Source of the DNA: CAVVEQ01 sp963828855
GTDB lineage: Bacteria > Chloroflexota > Anaerolineae > Anaerolineales > Anaerolineaceae
Assembly (NCBI GenBank): GCA_963828855.1
Contig: CAWHGB010000002.1
Span: 992,001-1,056,000, forward strand
Direction of reading: 5' to 3'
DNA: 64,000 bases
A program made the translations under genes and the position numbers. Below, in pieces: positions 56,927 through 64,000 of the stretch. How positions within the stretch are numbered: position 1 is the first letter of the stretch; each line of letters begins with the position of its first letter. The notes under the pieces were generated by a model. It did no database searches and was not told where the DNA came from. It saw only the letters and a program-made list of their open reading frames with translations.

Positions 56927-59900
56927 ATGCTCAATAAATTCGTCCAGGTCCTGGGCGGCGACCCCCATAAACGCGAAGTCCAGAAATTATCCGAAACCGT
57001 TGCCAGGATCAATGACCTTGAAGCCTGCCTTTGAGTCGCTGACGGACGAGGCATTGCTGGGAAAGACCGCTGAGTTCCGCGCACGCCTGGAATCCGGCGA
57101 GACCCTGGATGACCTCCTCCCTGAAGCTTTTGCCGCTGTGCGCGAAGCTGGCAAACGCACCATTGGCCTGCGCCACTACGATGTGCAGATTGGTCGGCGG
57201 CATGACCCTGCACTCTGGCAAGATCGCCGAGATGCGCACAGGCGAAGGCAAAACCCTGGTCGCCACCCTGCCGCTCTATCTGAATGCCCTCACCGGACGC
57301 GGTGTGCACCTGGTGACGGTCAATGATTACCTCGCCCGCCGCGATGCGCGCTGGATGGCACCCATTTATGCTGCCCTGGGGCTCACCGTCGGTGTTCTAC
57401 AAATGGCTGCCCGAACCGAGAACGGCACCAAAGCATTCCTGGTCGATCTCGAAAAGGAATCTCCCCATGAAGACCAGCACCAGCTTCGCCTGGTGAACCG
57501 CGTGGAAGCCTACAAGGCGGATATCACCTACGGTACCAATGCCGAGTTTGGATTTGATTACCTGCGCGATAACCTCACCATGAGCCTGGCCGATCGCGTC
57601 CAGCGCGGTCACTTCTTCGCAATCGTGGATGAGGTCGATAACATTCTCATCGATGAAGCCCGCACCCCGCTCATCATCTCCGGTCCCGCCCAGGATGAAG
57701 CCGAGTGGTATATCCGCATGTCCCAGGTGGTTCGCCAGCTGAGACCCGAGGATTACGAGGTCAACGAAAAAGACCGCACCGTCAACCTGACCGAGATCGG
57801 TGAAGCCCACGTGGAGGAGATCCTCGCCATGCCCCTGCGCGACCCCGAGCGACCGGAGGATATCACCCCCGAACAAGCCCGCACGCTGGGCTACCTGGAA
57901 CAGGGATTGCGCGCGCAGTTCCTCTTCCGCCGCAACAAGGATTACCTCGTCCAGGCAGGCAAGGTTGTCATCGTGGATGAATTCACCGGGCGGCTCATGC
58001 CCGGCAGGCGCTGGTCCGAAGGGCTGCACCAGGCGGTGGAAGCCAAAGAAGGTGTCAAGGTGGAACCGGAGAATATCACCTACGCCACCATCACCCTGCA
58101 GAACTATTTCCGCATGTACGAGAAGCTGGCCGGTATGACCGGTACCGCCCTCACCGAGGCGGAGGAATTCCACAAGATCTACAAGCTGGAAGTGCTGCCC
58201 ATCCCGACAAACCTGGAATACACCGCCGCGCTTACCAACGCGGAGCTGCTTGAGATCGAAGACCGCGATTCGGACGGTTACAAATATAAATATTACACCC
58301 GCCGGGCGGATCCCGACCACGCTCCCCTGTATTGGAAACGCAAGGATTTCCCGGATGTCGTTTACCGCACCGCCGAGGGTAAGCTGCGCGCCATATGCCT
58401 GGAGATCCTGCGTTATCTATACGCTCGGCCGCCCGCAGCTGGTGGGCACAACCTCTGTGGAGCATTCCGAGATCCTCTCCGGACGCCTTTCAGCCGAGCC
58501 GATCCGCCGCCTGGCGCAGACGGTGCTCCTCCGCGAAACCTGGCTGAAAGCCCATCCCGACCATGGCGGCGAACGCGCCATCTCCGAACTTGAGTTCGTG
58601 AACAATCCCATTAATGAGCTCAATATCGGGGAAATGCGTCAGGTCGGGCGGAACTTGGGGCTGTCTGCCTTCAACCCGGATGATCCTGCAAATATTGAAA
58701 CCTTCCTGAAATATCTCAATCTGGAATCAGATCTCGCTCCACGCCTGCTCTCCGCTCTGCTGGGTGGCATCCCACACCAGGTATTGAATGCCCGCAAGCA
58801 CGATGAGGAAGCCCTGATCATCGCCCGTGCCGGCACCTTCGGCGCGGTGACCATCGCCACAAATATGGCCGGCCGTGGTGTCGATATCAAAGTTGGGCGG
58901 TGAGCTGCAGGATGAGATCTATGCGGATGTTGTCCGCGTGCTGAGCAAAGCTGGCATCGATCCCTATGACATGACCCTGCCGCAAATGCGAGCGGCTCTG
59001 GAGCGGGTCCCCCGCGAGGAATATGGAATTTATGAGACAGCAGCGGATGAATTCATCCGGTTCCTGGATGACGCTGTCCGCGTCCGCCAGTTGGGTGGTC
59101 TGCACGTGATCGGCTCAGAGCGCCACGAAGCGCGCCGTATCGATAACCAGCTGCGCGGCCGCGCCGCCCGCCAGGGGGATCCCGGTTCCTCGCGCTTTTA
59201 CCTCTCCCTGGAGGACGAACTGATGCGCCTCTTCGGCGGCAACCAGGCGGAGAACTTAATGCGCGTGTTCAACCTGGATGTTTCCCTGCCCATCGAAAGC
59301 GGCATGCTGGGCAGGATCGTAGAACAGGCCCAGGAAAGGGTGGAAGGCAACAACTTCGATATCCGCAAGCACCTTCTTGAATATGATGATGTGCTCAACA
59401 AGCAGCGCAAGATCATTTATGGCGAGCGTGATCAGGTTTTCAGTAAACCCGATCTCCAGGAGGACGTGCTGGAGATGCTCCACACCGAGCTGGAACGGCG
59501 CATCCCCGAAGGGCTGGAGGACGAGGAAGGTCCCTGGAAGCTGCTGGCCTTTCTGGAAGAGATTCAGCCCACCATGGTCTTTGATCCTGAAGGTGTGATC
59601 ACCCCCTCCTTTCCGATGAAGCTGGCTGTGGATGACCTGGACGGTAAACTGGAAAAGGAGCCGCGCACCCGTCAATCGGTATCCGCGTTGGTGTTCGAAA
59701 CTGCCCACCAGGCATTGGAGGCGGAAAAGGAACACATCTTACGCAGCGCCCGCGAGATCCTCGCCCGCACCGGGGACGCGCTGGATGAAGCCCTGCGAGA
59801 CCGGCTGGATACCCTTGACACATGGTTCGAGGGCATCGGAATGGAAGAGGAAGGTCAACCGCAGCGCCGCCCCCAGGAGCTTCTCGATGAACTCAGCGGA

Positions 59901-61009
59901 CTGGTCCACATTCCCCTGCGTCTATCCGGGGAATCCCTGCGCCGGCTTACCGAAGGCTCAGATGAGATCAAAGAGGACCTGTCTGCCCAGATCCAGGGCA
60001 ACCTGGTGGCGGTGAACTACAACCGCATGCTACTAACCTTTGAGCGTCGCCTGGGCGATACCCTCACCCTGCGGGTGAATGACAGTCAGGCTGGATCCTG
60101 GGATGCGATCTCAGCCGACCTGCTCTGCCCAGGTGGAGTCTGTTTTCGATAAACGCATCCAGCGACTGGCGGGGGAAGGGGGCATCGTCTCCCAAACCAT
60201 CTCCGCCAACGTGGAAAGAGCGGAACAGGATGGCTTCAGCAAGGATGCCCTGCTCCGGTTGCTCCTGGCTACCACCCAGGGTTCCCGCCTGGAGATCGAT
60301 CCTCGCACCAAGCGCCGCCTGGTTCGCCGTGTTACCCTGCTTAATTACTTCTACCTGGCTGCGCGACTTTTAGGTGGCCTGCGCCAGGAAACCGTCGCCG
60401 ATGAGATTCTGGAGCATCTGGAACGTATCCAGGAAGCGCTGCGCGGGTTGTGGGGACGCATGGAGTTGGAACGCCAGGGGCAGATCCAATCCTCGCTTGC
60501 ACAACTGGATCCACAAGTACAATCCGCGCTTGCCAGCCGGTTCACCAGCGATCTTGCCCCTTATGGGCAGATGATGCGTTTTCTCCCTGCCCGCTGAGGT
60601 CAAGGAGGAGCTGGTTCCCCTCCTTGGAGGGAAAATCCAGAACGAGATCTACCGGCAGGTCCTCCTGGGAGCAATTTCGGAGCTGTGGATCGATTACCTC
60701 ACCCGCGTGGAAGCCTTGCGCGTTTCCATCGGACTGGAAGCCTATGCCCAAAAGGATCCATTAGTGACCTACAAGAGCAAGGCTACCGAGCTGTTCCAGA
60801 ACCTGCTCACAGATGTTCGCGTGGCAGTGATCAGCAGGATGTTCCTACTCCAACCCCGCCGGGCATCGGCGGTGCCCGAGACACGCGAGAAAACCCTTCC
60901 CGCGCCAACAGCCCAACCCGCGGCGGAACCGCAGGCATCGCAGCCCGCCCATGAGGCACGACCCCAGGAACAGGGTGGGGATAAAAAACGGAAGCGCCAC
61001 AGGCATTAG
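56927..61009 (+). CDS. secA: Preprotein translocase ATPase SecA, enlarged (five or six frameshifts)
   Basis: About 1360 residues restored versus ~900 in E. coli. Start MLNKFVQVLGGDPHKREV at 56927. DEAD motor: MRTGEGKTLVATLP (Walker A), TVNDYLARRDA, VDEVDNILIDEARTPLI; second motor: GTTSVEHSE, HQVLNARKHDEEA, TNMAGRGVDIKLGG, RGRAARQGDPGSSRF. Extra segments lie between GTTSVEHSE and HQVLNARK (~100 residues) and in the C-terminal half. The usual C-terminal zinc/SecB tail is replaced by a Lys/Arg/His end (DKKRKRHRH). Shifts near 57030, 57195, 58425, 58900, 60115 and 60595. SecA drives export through SecYEG. Confidence 0.93.
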
Positions 61010-61070
61010 TTTTTTGGACTTCTGAAGCCAATCATCCGCTTCTACCAAGCGGGGTTAAAAACCGCCTTGC

Positions 61071-61099
61071 TTGTCAATACCCCTCTTTATAGATATAAT
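61071..61099 (+). promoter_or_regulatory. Promoter of the S1-repeat protein gene
   Basis: TTGTCA (61071-61076), 17-bp spacer, TATAAT (61094-61099), ~35 bp before the ATG. Confidence 0.8.
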
Positions 61100-61133
61100 T
61101 GGGCATCAAACCTTCCTGGAGATAATCGCATCT

Positions 61134-62550
61134 ATGGATAACAACGCAATTTCGGGCAACCTGCCTGAAAACAATCAGAACGACAGCCTCAACAATATGG
61201 CATCTTTGCTGGAGCAGGAAGGTCTGGAAATCGATTTCCCAAAGGCCGGAGAGATCAAGCAGGGCATGATCGCCAGCATCACCCCAGGCCAGGTATTGGT
61301 GGGGATTGGGGGAAAATCAGAGGGCGTAATAAGCGGCCGCGAGTTCGACGCTATCCCCGCCGAAGAACTGGCTGCCCTAAAGGTTGGCCAGGAGATTCCT
61401 GTCTACGTTATCAGCCACGATGAAGGCAGTGCCACAACGGTGCTTTCCTACGTTCGCGCCCGCGAGGAAGTGGGCTGGCAGGAAGCCGAAGAACTGCTTG
61501 CATCCAAGAAACCCATTCATTCCTCGATCATCGGCTACAACAAAGGTGGTCTGATCGTCCCCGTTGCCGGGCTGCGCGGTTTTGTGCCCGCCTCCCAGAT
61601 AAGCCTCACCCGCAGGGCTGGCTCCACTGGCGATACTCCCGAGCAGCGCTGGGGAAAGATGATCGGCCAGGAAGTTGATGTCTGCCTGATCGAGATCGAT
61701 CGCGAACGCCACCGTCTGATTCTTTCCGAACGCGCCGCCAGCACCGAAACTCACGACTCGGTCAAATCCCGCGTGATTGATAGCCTCGTCGAAGGGGAAG
61801 CCTATACCGGCCGGGTCACCAGCCTGGCAGATTTTGGTGCCTTCGTCAATATCAATGGCGCTGATGGACTTGTGCATCTTTCCGAGATTTCCTGGGAGCA
61901 TATCCAGAATCCCGCAGAAGTCCTCAAAGTGGGGCAGGAAGTCAAAGTCAAGGTCATAAGCATTGACCGTGACAAAAAACGCATTGGGCTTTCCATCCGC
62001 CAACTTCAGGATGACCCCTGGTCGGATAAAGCCGCGAAATACAAAGTCGGTCAGCTTGTGGAGGGCAAGATCACCCAGTTGACCAAGTTCGGCGCCTTTG
62101 CCCGTCTGGATGATGATATCGAAGGGTTGATCCACATATCAGAGATCAGCGAGAAACGCATCGATCATCCCCGTGAAGTTCTACACGAAGGTGATGGGCT
62201 CACCCTGCGGGTTATCAAAATCGACCCCGCCAACCACCGTATCGGGCTCAGCCTGCGCAAGGTGGATTCCATGGCCTACGCCGATATGGACTGGCAGACG
62301 CTGAACGAGTCTCTGGAAGAGGATTTGGAAGCACCAATCACGGACCAATCTCCGGAAGCGACTGAATCTGTAACTGAATCCGCACCTGAATCAATTAAAC
62401 CAGCAGAATCCGCGCCTGAATCAGTTGAAACAGCTGAATCCGCACCTGAATCAATTGAAACCAGCAGAATCCGCGACTGAATCTGTTGAACCAGCTGAAT
62501 CCGCGCCTGAACCTTTGGAATCGGAATCCGCTGAACCCGAAAAAGAATAA
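61134..62550 (+). CDS. rpsA: 30S ribosomal protein S1-like, four S1 domains (one frameshift)
   Basis: About 471 residues. ATG 61134 (MDNNAISGNLPENNQN). Four S1/OB repeats: ~38-110 (GEIKQGMIASITPGQVLVGI), ~120-200, ~210-285 (YTGRVTSLADFGAFVNI, GLVHLSEISWEH) and ~295-370 (VEGKITQLTKFGAFARL, GLIHISEISEKR). A Glu/Ser/Ala/Pro-rich tail of 30-bp repeats follows; an extra C near 62461 truncates it, and the repeat phase shows the true stop at 62548-62550. It binds mRNA on the 30S subunit; four-domain S1 is usual outside Proteobacteria. Ends at a hairpin. Confidence 0.9.
62376..62526 (+). repeat. 30-bp coding tandem repeat
   Basis: Five units starting at 62376, 62406, 62436, 62467 and 62497, encoding variants of ESAPESIKPA. 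The 31-base step between units 3 and 4 marks a one-base insertion. Confidence 0.88.
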
Positions 62551-62569
62551 ATAGCACGAAAGAAGGCAC

Positions 62570-62597
62570 GCGCACCTTTGCAGGTGCGCTTTCTTTT
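62570..62597 (+). terminator. Rho-independent terminator after rpsA
   Basis: GCGCACCT, 4-base loop, AGGTGCGC, then TTTCTTTT. Confidence 0.88.
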
Positions 62598-62600
62598 AAC

Positions 62601-63709
62601 ATGACCCTGACCATCGACAGCCACGAAGACCTGGCTACCAATATCATCACCTTCGGGCGCGATTACCGCCGCTCCGCTGCCGAAACCCGCGCCCTGGAAG
62701 CTGGATCGCCCATCCCGGATTACAACGGGGATACCATGCTGGGGTGGGAGGATTACCAGCGCGGGCAGGTCGGACTGGTTTTTGCCACCATTTTCTCCGC
62801 CCACGAGAAATACCGCCTTGCAGGTTGGGATGCGACTAATTTCGCAGACCCCGCTAGTGCTCGCGCGGTCTGCGCCCGACAGGTGGATGCCTATCGCAAG
62901 TTGACCGGTGATTCACCGGATATGTTTCGCCTTGTCACGGACCGGTCGTCGCTCACATCAGTTCTCAAACCCTGGGAACAGTTACCTTCACACTTCCCCT
63001 CCATAACCCATCCGGTGGGACTGATGATCCTGATGGAAGGCGCTGAAGGGTTGAAGGACCCGGCGGAGATCGAAGAATGGTGGCAGGCAGGTGTGCGTAT
63101 GGTGGGTCCAGTCTGGGCGGGTACCCGCTGGTGCGGCGGCACACGCGAACCGGGCAGGTTCACCCCCGAGGGTTTCAATCTGCTCGACCACATGGCAGCA
63201 CTGGGGTTGATCCTGGATATTTCCCACATGTCGCCTGAATCCGCATTGCAAGCCCTGGATTATTATCCCGGCTCCGTGGCAGCCAGCCATGCGAATGCGG
63301 TCAGCATGATTCCCGGCATCACCAGTCCCATCATGATGAACCGTCACCTGTACCGAAGAAACGATTCGTCTTCTTATCCAGAGAGATGGTGTAATCGGAA
63401 TATTACCCATGATCCCTATGCTTGTTTCCGATTGGAAAAAGGGCGATCCCCGCAGCGGTGCAACACTGGAAACTGTTTTTACCCAGGTCGATCACATCTG
63501 CCAGGTTGCCGGAAATACCCGCCACGTTGGTATCGGCACCGATTTTGATGGCGGTTTCGGACTCCAATCCGCCCCCGAAGGGCTGGATACCATTTCCGAC
63601 CTGCAAAAACTTAACCCCGATCTTTGAAAGAAACGGTTATTCGGAAGCGGATATTACTGCTATACTCGGAATTAACTGGAAACGATTTTTGGAAGAATCG
63701 CTACCTTGA
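62601..63709 (+). CDS. Membrane dipeptidase, peptidase family M19 (three frameshifts)
   Basis: About 369 residues restored, ATG 62601. Metal ligands of the M19 barrel: SHED near the N-terminus (His-x-Asp), LMEGAEGL (bridging Glu), ILDISHMSPES and SVAASHANAVS (His pair), HVGIGTDFDGGFG (Asp). Shifts near 63350, 63400 and 63625; the end reads ADITAILGINWKRF. No signal peptide, so cytoplasmic despite the family name. It hydrolyses dipeptides. The next start overlaps its stop as TTGA. Confidence 0.88.
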
Positions 63710-64000
63710 AAAAGAAGACTCCCGAAATTTCGACCGAACCCCAAACCGCCGAAGCAGTTCCTCAACCCTATTCCCTGCGGAGGATCCGCACCGGCTTGAT
63801 CACCACCATGATCGGCCTGGTCCTGTTCGTTATCGGCGCTAAACCCGATATTTTCGCCCTAGACCGCTCGCCAGTGATCGGATTCATTCAGATCGCGGTT
63901 TTCGAGATCGGGTTGGCAATTATCTGCCTGGGGGGGTATATCAGCCTGATGGCACTCTGGCGCAGGGATCAGCCGAGCATTATGGCTGATTTTGGCATCC
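63706..64000 (+). CDS. Hypothetical membrane protein, partial
   Basis: Starts at TTG 63706 overlapping the dipeptidase stop (TTGA) and runs off the window, so at least 98 residues. A polar N-terminus (KKKTPEISTEPQTAEAVPQ) leads into helix 1 (GLITTMIGLVLFVIGA) and helix 2 (IAVFEIGLAIICLGGYISL). No family recognised. The overlap suggests co-expression with the dipeptidase. Confidence 0.72.
   Translation, partial: MKKKTPEISTEPQTAEAVPQPYSLRRIRTGLITTMIGLVLFVIGAKPDIFALDRSPVIGFIQIAVFEIGLAIICLGGYISLMALWRRDQPSIMADFGI

Noticed and set aside
57397..58320. A 307-residue open frame on the minus strand opposite secA
   Set aside because: Mirror frame created by codon bias; the plus strand carries unmistakable SecA motifs. 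The same applies to minus 53890-54711 (opposite hutU) and plus 7881-8756 (opposite nifJ).
62376..62526. Regular 30-bp repeats as a possible CRISPR array
   Set aside because: Units are contiguous with no spacers and are in frame inside a coding gene.

Overview
The window looks like chromosome of a Gram-positive-type (monoderm) bacterium of the phylum Chloroflexota, most likely class Anaerolineae. The 16S gene carries an exact match to the EUB338-III signature (GCTGCCACCCGTAGGTGT, 27214-27231), which is typical of Chloroflexi and Verrucomicrobia. There are many lipoproteins with Thr/Pro-rich linkers, an unusually long SecA, GAF/PAS sensor proteins, an agmatine deiminase plus putrescine carbamoyltransferase pair, and promoters with near-consensus TTGACA/TATAAT boxes. 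I saw no phage, transposon, CRISPR or defence genes.

Layout. 1-4910 (minus): HhH-GPD DNA glycosylase (cut by the window edge), MBL-fold hydrolase, GAF-PAS histidine kinase, M23 endopeptidase and miaB, several coupled by overlapping stop/start codons. 5140-6525 (plus): lipoprotein with an HEYTH metallopeptidase motif. 6581-11202 (minus): pyruvate:ferredoxin oxidoreductase (nifJ) followed by a dihydroorotate-dehydrogenase-like flavoprotein. 11387-13256: Nudix hydrolase, LysM lipoprotein, DNPH1-like nucleotide hydrolase. 13264-16871 (minus): two sensors with degenerate receiver domains. 16980-19155 (minus): putrescine carbamoyltransferase and agmatine deiminase. 19365-21490 (plus): DnaJ/CbpA-type chaperone and HtrA lipoprotein. 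21553-22045 (minus): infA and rpsU. 22270-27990 (minus): rRNA operon 16S-tRNA-Ile-tRNA-Ala-23S-5S with three promoters and two processing stems.

28063-36468 is a cell-envelope block: GT2 glycosyltransferase, PMT-like membrane glycosyltransferase, VanW-type protein, Trm112-like protein and two tandem LytR-CpsA-Psr ligases. 36744-42824 is an oligopeptide-type ABC importer whose binding protein has its two halves in swapped order and whose second permease carries an extra external domain. It is followed by a very large membrane sensor ending in HD-GYP (42935-46822) and nadE. 47780-56803 holds accessory genes: SH3-like lipoprotein, cyclophilin, TolB-like propeller, SDR, methyltransferase, zinc-ribbon membrane protein, twin-CDGSH protein, urocanase and two small membrane proteins. 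56927-64000 holds secA, an S1-repeat protein, an M19 dipeptidase and the start of a membrane protein.

A dominant property is the very high number of single-base frameshifts, including in essential single-copy genes such as secA, nadE and nifJ. Roughly 25 genes are interrupted, often at short homopolymers, and some shifts compensate within one gene. This is best read as an unpolished (probably long-read) consensus, not decay, so I annotate each gene over its full reconstructed extent and name the approximate shift sites. All domain calls come from reading motifs by eye; no database was searched.
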